Notes: generated by a model from the letters alone, not told the origin. A stretch of DNA of 16,524 nt from Acidobacteriota bacterium (GCA_029861655.1 JAOTZA010000035.1:1-16524), one strand, 5' to 3'; shown: positions 6,122-13,203, counted from the first letter of the stretch. Program-made: numbers and translations.

Positions 6122-7576
6122 ATGGTTCGAAGACAGCTCGCCTTGGTATTTCTCTGTTACTCGATCGCGCTTCCCGTGGTCGCGCAGGCTGACGATGGTT
6201 CTGGTGCCGCCAGTCCGGCCAAAACGGCCGTGGTGGCGTCGGTGGAGCGGCACCGCGGGGAGCTCGCCGAGCTCGCAGACGAGATCTGGACCTACGCCGA
6301 GACCGCGCTCCGAGAGACGGGATCGGCGGCGCTCCTGGCCGACTATGCCGAAGTGCAGGGCTTCGAGGTGGAACGAGGCGTCGCCGGGATGCCCACTGCT
6401 TTTGTAGCGAGCTTCGGACGGGGCCGGCCGGTGATCGGAATCATGGGGGAGTACGATGCGCTGCCCGGGATATCCCAGAAGGCCCGGCCGGCCAAGGAGG
6501 CCTTCGTCGAGGGTGGCGCCGGCCATGGCTGCGGGCACAACCTGTTCGGTCCTGGAAGCCTGGGAGCAGCGGTAGCGATCAAGGAGCTCATCGAAGCGGG
6601 TGAGCTCGAGGGCACGATCCGCTTTTACGGCACGCCCGCCGAGGAATCCGTAGGGGGCAAGCTCTACATGGTTCGCGACGGCCTTTTCGACGATGTGGAT
6701 GTGGCTCTAGCGTGGCATCCTTCGGACAAGAATCAGGCGGACACCCAGTCCAGTCAGGCCTTGGTGGATTTCGAGGTTGAGTTTTCCGGTAAGGCGGCTC
6801 ATGCCGCCTATGACCCCTGGAACGGCCGGAGCGCCGTTGACGGCGCCGAGCTCTTCACGCACGCAATGAACCTCATGCGAGAGCACGTGCGGCCCTCGGT
6901 GCGGATGCACTACGCGATCACCCATGGGGGTATCGTTCCAAATGTGGTGCCGGAGTACGCTCGGGTCTGGGCCTGGTTACGGGACACAAAACACGAGAGC
7001 GTTGACGAGCTCCTCGAGCGCGTGGAGAGGATCGTCGAGGGAGTTGCCCTGGCGACCGGCACCGAGGCGACGCTCACGGTTCAATCCGGTGACTACGAGA
7101 TGCTCCCGAACATCCAAGGGGCGCGGCTGATCCACGCCAATATGAGCTGGCTCGGGCCGCTCGAGTTCACCGAGGAGGAGCAGGAGTTTGCGCGTACCAT
7201 TCAAAGAGCCACCGGGGTCGAGGAGAAGGGGCTGAGCGGGGCCGTAGAGGCACTGGACGAGGACCCGGGACCTCCCGAGGGCGGATCGACCGATGTTGCG
7301 GATGTTTCGTGGAAGGTTCCCACCTTGCACCTGTCGGCGACGACGGCGGCGGCCGGAGCGCCGTGGCACGCCTGGCCCGTCGTGGCGACCGGCGGGATGT
7401 CGATCGGCCACAAGGGCATGACCTGGGCCGCCAAGGCCCTCGCCGCGACCATGGTGGACTTATTCGAGGATGCTGCGGCGCGCGAAGCCGTACGAGCCGA
7501 GTTCGACACCAAGACAGCCGGTAAGACCTACAAGGCGTACATCCCCGGTGGTCCACCGCCGGTCCCCGCCGACTAG
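6122..7576 (+). CDS. Secreted M20-family amidohydrolase/peptidase (AbgB-like)
   Basis: A 484-aa protein with an N-terminal signal peptide (about residues 1-22, ending V-V-A-Q-A) and an M20D di-metal hydrolase fold. Visible motifs are GEYDALP (109-115), HGCGHN (135-140, with metal ligands C137 and H139), PAEE (172-175, the catalytic/metal Glu pair), AWHP (H199) and GHKG (H430). These match the p-aminobenzoyl-glutamate hydrolase subunit B/amidohydrolase branch, which cleaves amide bonds of N-acyl or aminobenzoyl amino acids. AbgB is cytoplasmic and works with AbgA. Here there is a signal peptide and no partner gene, so a periplasmic enzyme of unknown substrate is more likely. The start is supported by AAGGAG (6109-6114), 7 nt upstream. 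Length is typical for the branch. It appears to be transcribed alone. Confidence 0.9.
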   Translation: MVRRQLALVFLCYSIALPVVAQADDGSGAASPAKTAVVASVERHRGELAELADEIWTYAETALRETGSAALLADYAEVQGFEVERGVAGMPTAFVASFGRGRPVIGIMGEYDALPGISQKARPAKEAFVEGGAGHGCGHNLFGPGSLGAAVAIKELIEAGELEGTIRFYGTPAEESVGGKLYMVRDGLFDDVDVALAWHPSDKNQADTQSSQALVDFEVEFSGKAAHAAYDPWNGRSAVDGAELFTHAMNLMREHVRPSVRMHYAITHGGIVPNVVPEYARVWAWLRDTKHESVDELLERVERIVEGVALATGTEATLTVQSGDYEMLPNIQGARLIHANMSWLGPLEFTEEEQEFARTIQRATGVEEKGLSGAVEALDEDPGPPEGGSTDVADVSWKVPTLHLSATTAAAGAPWHAWPVVATGGMSIGHKGMTWAAKALAATMVDLFEDAAAREAVRAEFDTKTAGKTYKAYIPGGPPPVPAD

Positions 7577-7612
7577 CAGCCCGTGGTAGAAGGGCCGCCG
7601 GCGCGCTGTTGA

Positions 7613-7618
7613 GATAAT
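7613..7618 (+). promoter_or_regulatory. -10-like GATAAT, leaderless-type promoter of the CDF gene
   Basis: GATAAT (5 of 6 to TATAAT) ends exactly 6 nt before the GTG at 7625. There is no Shine-Dalgarno. Confidence 0.4.
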
Positions 7619-7624
7619 CCTGCC

Positions 7625-8539
7625 GTGAGCGGTCAGCACGCCAACCATCGTCACGGTCTCGACGGCAGCGCCCTGTCGCAGCATCAGGGCAGGCTCACCT
7701 GGGTGCTGGTGCTAAGCGCGGCCTACATGCTCGCCGAAGCCGTCGGTGGCTGGCTGACCGGCTCGTTGGCTCTTCTTGCCGACGCAGCGCATATGCTCTC
7801 GGATGTCGGCGCCCTGGGTCTGAGCCTTTTTGCGATCCGTATCGCACAGCGGCCGCGGACCGACAAGCGCACGTTCGGGTACTACCGGACGGAGATCCTG
7901 GCGGCACTGGTCAACGGCGCCACCTTGCTGGCTCTGTCGGTGATGATCTTTGTCGAGGCCCTCGAGCGTTGGCGTGAGCCACAGGCGGTCGCGGCGCCTG
8001 GGATGATGGCGGTGGCCGCGGGTGGTTTGGTGATCAATCTGATCGCCTTGAGGCTGCTGGCGCCGGGGCGCTCGGCGAGCCTCAACCTGCGGGGCGCCTG
8101 GCTTCACGTTTTGACCGACGCGCTGGGGAGCGTCCAGGCGTTGGTTGCCGGAGGGCTGATCTGGGCCCGTGGATGGTTGTGGGCGGATCCGCTGGCCTCG
8201 ATGCTGATCGGTGCGTTGGTCATCGTTTCGGCGTGGCATCTGGTTCGCGAGTCGGTGGGTGTGCTGATGGAGGGAACACCGGAACACATCGAGGCAGGCG
8301 AAGTACATGGCGCCATGCTCAAAGTCCCCGGGGTGCTGTCGGTTCACGATCTCCATATTTGGAGCATCACCAGCGGCCGTGAGTCTTTGTCGGCCCATGT
8401 GGTCACCGACGATCGACCCTGTGAAGAGATTCTGACGGCGATTCGAGAGCTCCTCCGCGATCGATTTGAGATCGAGCATCAGACCATCCAGCTCGAAACA
8501 AGCGATTTCGAACACCTTTGCGCGACCGGCTGCGACTAG
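7625..8539 (+). CDS. Cation diffusion facilitator, probable zinc exporter (CzcD/ZitB type)
   Basis: A 304-aa inner-membrane transporter that exchanges cytoplasmic Zn(II) (possibly Cd/Co) for protons. The N-terminus is His-rich (residues 5-20), followed by six predicted membrane helices. The metal site is seen as the H-x-x-x-D pairs in TM2 (ALLADAAHMLSD: H56, D60) and TM5 (HVLTD: H161, D165), the arrangement of zinc-selective CDFs. The cytoplasmic C-terminal domain (from about 212) carries the conserved VHDLHIW (240-246). The chain ends in C-A-T-G-C (C299, C303), a possible extra metal-sensing pair. The start is GTG at 7625, with a GATAAT 6 nt upstream and no Shine-Dalgarno. A terminator-like hairpin follows at once (8546-8570), so it is probably monocistronic. 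Confidence 0.93.
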   Translation: MSGQHANHRHGLDGSALSQHQGRLTWVLVLSAAYMLAEAVGGWLTGSLALLADAAHMLSDVGALGLSLFAIRIAQRPRTDKRTFGYYRTEILAALVNGATLLALSVMIFVEALERWREPQAVAAPGMMAVAAGGLVINLIALRLLAPGRSASLNLRGAWLHVLTDALGSVQALVAGGLIWARGWLWADPLASMLIGALVIVSAWHLVRESVGVLMEGTPEHIEAGEVHGAMLKVPGVLSVHDLHIWSITSGRESLSAHVVTDDRPCEEILTAIRELLRDRFEIEHQTIQLETSDFEHLCATGCD

Positions 8540-8545
8540 ACGGAC

Positions 8546-8570
8546 GGCTATTCCGGAACAGCCTTCTTGT
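8546..8570 (+). terminator. Probable intrinsic terminator after the CDF gene
   Basis: GGCT-a-TTC-cg-GAA-c-AGCC hairpin (8546-8563) with one A/C mismatch, followed by TTCTTGT. It starts 7 bp after the TAG stop. Confidence 0.45.
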
Positions 8571-8593
8571 GCGCGTGGTCGCTCGGCGTCGGA

Positions 8594-8599
8594 TAGCAT
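8594..8599 (+). promoter_or_regulatory. -10-like TAGCAT, leaderless-type promoter of the hydrolase gene
   Basis: TAGCAT fits TANNNT and ends exactly 6 nt before the GTG at 8606. There is no Shine-Dalgarno. Confidence 0.4.
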
Positions 8600-8605
8600 C
8601 GCGGC

Positions 8606-9406
8606 GTGGCCCCCGGGGAACCCATCTCGAAGCCTTCGAAGCTCTGGCTGTTGCTCGAAGGCCGCGCGATGGGCGAGCTGGCGACGACAGTGATCCTGAA
8701 GCGCTATCTGCGGCGGGCCGAGCGCGGTGACGGTCACCCTGTCCTTTTGCTGCCGGGATTTCTCGCCAGCGATTTATCGACTCGGCCTTTGCGTCGGTTT
8801 CTGCGTGATCTCGGCTACATGGCGCACCGCTGGAAGCTGGGGCGAAACCTCGGACCGCAGGGCGGGCTCGAGGAGCGGATGACCCAACGGCTGAGCGAGC
8901 TCTTCGAGCGTCACGGACGACGGCTGAGCCTTGTCGGCTGGAGCCTCGGTGGTGTTTACGCTCGTGCGCTCGCCAACCGCCACGCGGCGCAGGTGCGTAG
9001 CGTGATCAGCCTTGGCAGCCCCTTCACCGGCGATCCCACGGCCAACAACAGTGCGACGCTCTACAACTGGATTACCCGCGACCGGCTCGAAGACCTCCCC
9101 GAGGAGAGGTTGGCCGACGTACGCAAGACACCGCCGGTCCCAACGACCTCCATCTTCAGTCGTACGGACGGGGTGACCCCGTGGCGCTGTGCGCTTCAAC
9201 CCGAGGGGCCGCAAGCCGAGAGCATCGAAGTCCCGGGCAGCCATCTGGGTCTGGGGTTCAACCCGCTCGTACTCTGGGCTATCGCCGATCGGCTGGCGCA
9301 GCCCGAGGGCGACTGGAAACCGTTTTTCCGCGCCGGCGTGACCCACCTCCGTGGATTCAAGCGACCGCCCGAAGCTCGTGAAGAGCCGGTCGCCGAAAGC
9401 GCCTAG
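8606..9406 (+). CDS. Alpha/beta hydrolase (lipase/esterase-like)
   Basis: A 266-aa serine hydrolase without a signal peptide. VLLLPGF (46-52) forms the oxyanion-hole strand-turn. The nucleophile elbow is GWSLGG (S113). The catalytic acid is probably D188 (SRTDGVTPW) and the His is H213 (GSHLGL), so the full triad is present. A hydrophobic segment (VYARALANRH) follows the elbow. The gene lies 9 or 15 bp upstream of a WS/DGAT acyltransferase in the same orientation, so it probably acts on acylglycerols, wax esters or acyl intermediates; the precise substrate is unknown. The start is GTG at 8606, with TAGCAT 6 nt upstream and no Shine-Dalgarno, which fits a leaderless transcript covering both genes. 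A later ATG (residue 22) is possible but would remove nothing essential. Confidence 0.85.
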   Translation: MAPGEPISKPSKLWLLLEGRAMGELATTVILKRYLRRAERGDGHPVLLLPGFLASDLSTRPLRRFLRDLGYMAHRWKLGRNLGPQGGLEERMTQRLSELFERHGRRLSLVGWSLGGVYARALANRHAAQVRSVISLGSPFTGDPTANNSATLYNWITRDRLEDLPEERLADVRKTPPVPTTSIFSRTDGVTPWRCALQPEGPQAESIEVPGSHLGLGFNPLVLWAIADRLAQPEGDWKPFFRAGVTHLRGFKRPPEAREEPVAESA

Positions 9407-9421
9407 CGGCCGCGGGTGAGC

Positions 9422-10837
9422 ATGCGCCAGCTCTCGGGACTCGACGCCGGTTTTCTGTCTCTCGAGACGTCGACCGCACCGATGCTGATCGGTTCAGTAT
9501 CGATACTCGATCCTCGGACCACCGATGGCCGACTCGGATTGGATCGGTTTCGAGAGGTTCTCAAGCAGCGTCTCGCACATGCGGTGGCACTTCGGCGCCG
9601 GCTCGCATCGCTGCCTCTCGATCTCACCCGCCCCTACTGGGTCGAGCTGGAGCCAGAGAAGGTCGATCTCGAAGCACACGTCGAGCGCACTCGGCTCCCC
9701 GAGCCCGGTGGCTGGCACGAGCTTTCGGAGCTCATGGCTTTCGAGATGAGCCGCCGGCTCGATCGCGATCGGCCTTTGTGGCAGATCCTCTTTGTCGAGG
9801 GGGTCGACTCGGTGCCCGGTGCTCCCCAGGGTTCCATCGCCCTGATCGGACGGGTGCATCACGCCGCGGTCGATGGGGTTTCGGGAGCCGAGATCCTAGG
9901 TGCGCTATTCGATGGCACGCCAGTCGTCCAGGACGTACCCGCCGGGGGACAGCGGCCCCGTCGTGAGCCCCGGGCGCTCGATCTTCTCGTCCGAGCCGGG
10001 CGCGACCTCGCGTCGGCGCCACTCGAAGTCTCGGGGGTCGTTGGGCGCTCGCTTCTCGGTCTTGCAGGAGGAGCGCTGGCGCGCCTGCGGCAAGATGACA
10101 CGGCGCCACTCCCGTTCACTGCGCCGCGGACCCGGATCAACCGCCCGATCGTCGCCGAGCGCTCGTGGGCGCCCGCCTTGTTCGATCTCGCGCGACTCAA
10201 GGCGATCAAGAGCTCCGAGGGCACGACGGTCAACGACGTAGTGCTCGCCGTCTGCGCCGGCGCTCTCCGGAGCTGGCTTGCCGAGAGAGACGAATTACCC
10301 GAAGAACCCTTGGTCGCCATGGTTCCGGTCTCGGTCCGCACCGACAGCGAGCGCCGCCAGGCGGGAAACCTGGTCTCGGCCATGCTGGTGTCGCTCGCCA
10401 CGGACAAAAGCGATCCCCTCGAGCGTCTGCGCGCGATCCGCGACGCGACGCGATCCTCGAAGGTGGCGCATCAAGCAGTCGGGGCGCGCACCCTGGTGGG
10501 CTCGGCAGAGCTCGTTCCCTTTGCTCTCTCGGGACTCGGCGTACGTCTATACAGCCGGCTGCATCTCGCCGATCGCCACCGGCCACTCTTCAATCTGGTA
10601 ATCACCAACGTGCCGGGACCGGCTCGGCCGCTGACCATTGCCGGAGCTCGGATGCTCACCCATGTAGCCTCGGCGCCGGTATTCGACGGCCTCGGTCTGA
10701 TTCTGCCTGTCTTCAGCTATGCCGGCACGTTGAGCATCGGGGTGACCGCCGATCGCACGATCCTCCCCGATGCCGGTGGGCTCGCGGCCAAGCTCACCAC
10801 CGGTCTCGAGGACCTCGAGCGCTCGCTCGCCGGCTGA
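9422..10837 (+). CDS. Wax-ester synthase / diacylglycerol acyltransferase (WS/DGAT)
   Basis: A 471-aa protein (473 if the in-frame GTG at 9416 is used). It opens MRQLSGLDAGFLSLET, the standard N-terminus of this family. The active-site motif HHAAVDG (H146-G152 from the ATG) fits HHxxxDG and is followed by S-G-A-E. The C-terminal half holds the DUF1298-type region with the conserved NVPGP near residue 395. WS/DGAT enzymes esterify acyl-CoA to fatty alcohols or diacylglycerol to make storage wax esters and triacylglycerol at the inner membrane. I prefer ATG 9422 because it matches the family start and has GGTGA just upstream; GTG 9416 cannot be excluded. Coupling with the hydrolase upstream suggests a neutral-lipid synthesis/turnover unit. 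Confidence 0.92.
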   Translation: MRQLSGLDAGFLSLETSTAPMLIGSVSILDPRTTDGRLGLDRFREVLKQRLAHAVALRRRLASLPLDLTRPYWVELEPEKVDLEAHVERTRLPEPGGWHELSELMAFEMSRRLDRDRPLWQILFVEGVDSVPGAPQGSIALIGRVHHAAVDGVSGAEILGALFDGTPVVQDVPAGGQRPRREPRALDLLVRAGRDLASAPLEVSGVVGRSLLGLAGGALARLRQDDTAPLPFTAPRTRINRPIVAERSWAPALFDLARLKAIKSSEGTTVNDVVLAVCAGALRSWLAERDELPEEPLVAMVPVSVRTDSERRQAGNLVSAMLVSLATDKSDPLERLRAIRDATRSSKVAHQAVGARTLVGSAELVPFALSGLGVRLYSRLHLADRHRPLFNLVITNVPGPARPLTIAGARMLTHVASAPVFDGLGLILPVFSYAGTLSIGVTADRTILPDAGGLAAKLTTGLEDLERSLAG

Positions 10838-10868
10838 TCGGGCTCTTTCGGCCAGCGCGTTGGAGATC

Positions 10869-11075
10869 TCAAGCGCTTAGCCGCGAAGGGCCTTTAAGAA
10901 TTCGAGTGGGTAGCAGAAAGAGGGCGCGCAGGAACTGAAAGACGCCGTCGACCGCGATCCCAAGAAGCCGAAACGGTAGGAGCAGCAGCCACACAACCGG
11001 GTAGGCGACCAACGCCAGAAGCGCCAAAGGCCAGCAAACAATGAGCAGTATCAGCCAAAGAAGAAAAGTCCACAT
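10869..11075 (-). CDS. Small hydrophobic membrane protein of unknown function
   Basis: A 68-aa protein rich in Leu and Trp with about two membrane-spanning segments (about residues 3-34 and 38-56) and a short basic tail (R-x-L-K-x-P-S-R). I do not recognise a family. It is likely real because a GGAGG Shine-Dalgarno lies 7-8 nt before the ATG. A -10-like TATACA and a perfect hyphenated palindrome (11096-11108) lie just upstream. The gene faces the WS/DGAT gene tail to tail, with 31 bp between stops. It is too small and plain to assign a role; proximity to lipid-storage genes is only context. Confidence 0.6.
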   Translation of the reverse strand: MWTFLLWLILLIVCWPLALLALVAYPVVWLLLLPFRLLGIAVDGVFQFLRALFLLPTRILKGPSRLSA

Positions 11076-11095
11076 CTCGGGTCCTCCACTCCTGT

Positions 11096-11108
11096 ATACG
11101 TAACGTAT
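11096..11108. promoter_or_regulatory. Palindromic operator-like site overlapping a -10 hexamer
   Basis: ATACGT-a-ACGTAT, a perfect 6+1+6 palindrome, lies in an AT-rich island in otherwise GC-rich DNA. On the minus strand it overlaps a TATACA (11093-11098) that would be the -10 of the small membrane protein gene. A repressor bound here would block that promoter. The regulator is unknown. Confidence 0.4.
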
Positions 11109-11145
11109 TCGTGTTTGATTCGGCCGGCAGTGGAAGCCGACCGCA

Positions 11146-11985
11146 TCATTCTGGGATCAAGGTCTCGAGGATCTCGACACACGCGCCCAGGGTTCGCAAC
11201 ACCTTGGCCGGACCCGCGCCGGCGAAGCTCATCGCGGAGAAGGTCACCGCCGCCGGTGGCGGCAGCGCTACGAGTGCCCGTTTGAGATCTTCGAGCCGGA
11301 TGCCACCGATCTCCGGAAAAGCGACCGCCGGAGCGTCTTGAGGGTCGAGACCGTCGAGATCGATGTGCAGGTAGACGTCGCGGGCAGTGCCTAGACGTTT
11401 CCTCAGTTGCTCGACACCGGCGCCACGCGCCAAGGCGTGAGGACCGAGACAGAGAACGTTCTCCTCGCGGAAGGCCTCGACCTCGGGAGGGTCCAGGCTG
11501 CGCCCCCCGAGATGGGCGACCCGTCGGCCGGGAAGCTCGATCGTTTGAGCCAGTTCGCGTAGCGTCGGGAGGGACCGACCGCAGAGGGCTCCCAGGGACA
11601 TCCCGTCCCAGTAACCACTTGGGGAGGACTCCTCGTCGTTGAAATCACCGTGGGCATCGATCCACAGAACGCTTGCACGACGGCCCGGTTGGCGCAAGCC
11701 CGTGATCACTCCCAAAGCCGACATACAGCTTCCCGAGAGGATCACCGGAAAGCGATCTTCTTCGCGAGCCATGGCGACGCGCCTTGCAATCTCTCGCGCC
11801 AGGCTGGCGACCGTTTCGAGCTTGTCGCCGCCAGCTGGTGCGCGGATCCGGCGGCACGCAAGGGCGAAGCCCCGTCGACGGAGCTTCTTGTCGAAGCCGC
11901 GAGCGATCATCTCCTCTGGCGCGCGCGCGATCGGAGTGTCGTCGCGGTCGACCTCGTAAGGGACGATCAAGATGGCGAGACTCAC
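11146..11985 (-). CDS. Arginase/agmatinase (ureohydrolase)-family protein with an altered first metal motif
   Basis: A 279-aa protein of the di-manganese ureohydrolase fold. Motif 2 is intact, DAHGDFN (D110, H112, D114), followed by S-P-S-G-Y-W-D-G-M as in the actinobacterial arginase-like branch. Motif 3 is HIDLDGLDP (D209, D211). Motif 1, usually GGDHS with a Mn-binding His, reads SGSCMS, so Cys87 stands at the His position. The usual C-terminal catalytic-loop Glu is also not obvious. Hydrolysis of arginine or a related guanidino compound is therefore uncertain. The frame is open further upstream, but that part has no family resemblance. GTG at 11985 gives the natural beta-strand start (SLAILIVPY) and has a TACGGT exactly 6 nt upstream. 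An inverted-repeat copy of this promoter region lies at 12130-12149. Confidence 0.8.
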   Translation of the reverse strand: MSLAILIVPYEVDRDDTPIARAPEEMIARGFDKKLRRRGFALACRRIRAPAGGDKLETVASLAREIARRVAMAREEDRFPVILSGSCMSALGVITGLRQPGRRASVLWIDAHGDFNDEESSPSGYWDGMSLGALCGRSLPTLRELAQTIELPGRRVAHLGGRSLDPPEVEAFREENVLCLGPHALARGAGVEQLRKRLGTARDVYLHIDLDGLDPQDAPAVAFPEIGGIRLEDLKRALVALPPPAAVTFSAMSFAGAGPAKVLRTLGACVEILETLIPE

Positions 11986-11987
11986 TG

Positions 11988-12149
11988 GTGGACCGTAACA
12001 CCCAAACCGACCCCGACTGGTCGGCCCTCGTCGCCGATCTCTAAGTTGCGCCTCCTCACCATCAGCACCGCTATGCCTGCGTCGGCGCGCCTTGACCTCG
12101 ACGACGACTGACTCGGCCAACCGGTATCAGTTTGGGTGCTACGGTCCAC
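11988..12149. repeat. 20-bp inverted repeat, each arm containing a TACGGT -10-like hexamer
   Basis: The left arm (11988-12007, read on the minus strand) and the right arm (12130-12149, plus strand) both match GTTTGGGTGYTACGGTCCAC, with one difference at Y. They are separated by 122 bp that contain no gene I can support, only a small CCGAC/GTCGG hairpin near 12014-12025. The left arm forms the presumed leaderless promoter of the arginase-family gene. The right arm points the other way, into the 3' end of the squalene-synthase-like gene. No target-site duplication is evident. The whole intergenic region is 11986-12193. Confidence 0.6.
11992..11997 (-). promoter_or_regulatory. -10-like TACGGT, leaderless-type promoter of the arginase-family gene
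   Basis: TACGGT fits TANNNT and ends exactly 6 nt before the GTG at 11985. There is no Shine-Dalgarno and no clear -35. Confidence 0.35.
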
Positions 12150-12193
12150 TGGCGCATCATATGAGACGCGACCCGGGACCGATCACCGTTTGC

Positions 12194-13039
12194 CTAGAAG
12201 AGCCTGGCTCGGAGAAGAAACGCCATTCGAGTCGCAAACCCAAGAGGACAGGATGTTCTCGCCAACCGCAGAGCGGCGAGCTGAAGAAAACGTGCCACCC
12301 TTCCCCATGGTGGGGGGAGGGGACCAGATCCGGCTTCGAGGGATCTGGCGAAACGGTCGAGTTCTTCCTGCGGCGCCGGGCGCTCCTCCTCCCGAAGCGC
12401 CCGGAGACGGATCAGGGCCGCTCCGAAAACTCCCGCCCGGGGATCGAGACGCTTGCCGACGAGGGCTTCGGCGAAGGCGTTACTCAAAGTTCTAAGGTCC
12501 GCGTCGCCGGCCGACTGACGACCCATGGCCCGTCGGCGAGCGATGGCGAACAAACGATCGAGGGCTTCGCGGCGCCACGGCTCGAGTCGTTCTTCGGCAG
12601 CCATCAGGACAAAGATCGGTTGGCCGGCGGGCTCGCCTTCGAGCGCCTGCTCGAGCGCGAACTCCCATCGGTTGATCCCTGCCAGTCGGTCGCCTTGTAG
12701 ACCGCGCTGAAGCGCGAAGTCGAACAGAGTCAGTGAAAAAGACGTGAGGACGCGGATGCGCCGGCGTGTCGCTGCCGGTATGAGCAACAGCGCCGGGGCG
12801 AAGTCGCCGAGGGCCGCGCGCGCGATCTCGGCACACAGTTTCTCGGCGTGTTCGGGGTCGTGATCTTCGAGCGGTTCACGCAGTTCATCCAGCAAACGAG
12901 AGTGGCGGCTTGCCGCCAGAGCATCGTGGCGCCACCCGGCATCGGTCGGCGCGCGTGAGCCCTCTTGGCTAGGCGGACACTCACCGCGGACCCGCTCGAC
13001 GGGGATCGCCCCAGATGACCTCGGAGGAAGTTCCGACAC
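12194..13039 (-). CDS. Squalene/phytoene-synthase-like protein lacking the Asp-rich motifs (tentative)
   Basis: A 281-aa protein, near the usual length of trans-isoprenyl diphosphate synthases of the HpnC/HpnD/CrtB group. Residues 65-150 follow the family pattern: a Cys/Glu-rich helix, F-A-P-A-L-L-L-I-P, a basic turn, a helix at 97-110, then R-W-E-x-A-L-x-x-A-L-x-G-x-P. Residues 185-215 resemble the 'ALQLTNILRD' helix. The catalytic D-D-x-x-D motifs are missing: the first reads L-F-D-F-A and the second is absent. It is likely non-catalytic or diverged, and the family call itself is moderate. The start is GTG at 13039, with a CACAAT 7 nt upstream. The first 40 residues look unstructured, so a later start is possible. 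It lies between an M24 peptidase and the arginase-family gene. Confidence 0.5.
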   Translation of the reverse strand: MSELPPRSSGAIPVERVRGECPPSQEGSRAPTDAGWRHDALAASRHSRLLDELREPLEDHDPEHAEKLCAEIARAALGDFAPALLLIPAATRRRIRVLTSFSLTLFDFALQRGLQGDRLAGINRWEFALEQALEGEPAGQPIFVLMAAEERLEPWRREALDRLFAIARRRAMGRQSAGDADLRTLSNAFAEALVGKRLDPRAGVFGAALIRLRALREEERPAPQEELDRFARSLEAGSGPLPPPWGRVARFLQLAALRLARTSCPLGFATRMAFLLRARLF

Positions 13040-13084
13040 GCCACGGATTGTGTCAGCTCGACGGAGGTACCGGCCGGCTTGTAG

Positions 13085-13121
13085 CAGCCAGTGAACACTC
13101 GGCTGGAAACGGCGCTCACCA
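13085..13121 (+). repeat. Dispersed structured repeat, copy 2
   Basis: Same architecture as 5853-5892: outer arms CAGCC (13085-13089) and GGCTG (13101-13105), GAAC in the loop, and a tail of GAAAC, G, then GCGCTCACCA. The inner stem is AGT/ACT here, against GG/CC in copy 1. It lies in the 162-bp gap between the squalene-synthase-like and M24 peptidase genes. Confidence 0.5.
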
Positions 13122-13140
13122 CTCAGCCTTGGAGGAGTTC

Positions 13141-13203
13141 ACTCGCGGCGCTTGCCGCAGGAGCGCCGCAAGAGTCGCGGAGCGACTGCTTCGGCGCGAC
13201 TCT
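13141..13203. other. Two adjacent strong hairpins with an alternative pairing, at the 3' end of the M24 peptidase gene
   Basis: Hairpin A pairs GCGGCGCT (13145-13152) with AGCGCCGC (13162-13169). Hairpin B pairs AGAGTCGCG (13171-13179) with CGCGACTCT (13195-13203). The segment AGTCGC (13173-13178) can instead pair with GCGACT (13182-13187), which excludes hairpin B. Hairpin B overlaps the stop codon of the peptidase gene (13202-13204). There is no U-run, so an intrinsic terminator is not certain. Confidence 0.45.

Noticed and set aside
11986..12120. N-terminal extension of the arginase-family frame to 12120
   Set aside because: The extra residues are Arg-rich with no family resemblance and run through the inverted-repeat promoter arm. 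GTG 11985 gives the expected first beta-strand.
12092..12700. A 202-codon plus-strand frame starting near the right arm of the inverted repeat
   Set aside because: It is antisense to the squalene-synthase-like gene, has no domain or ribosome-binding site, and its composition is typical of a shadow frame. Antisense transcription remains possible, but not as a coding gene.
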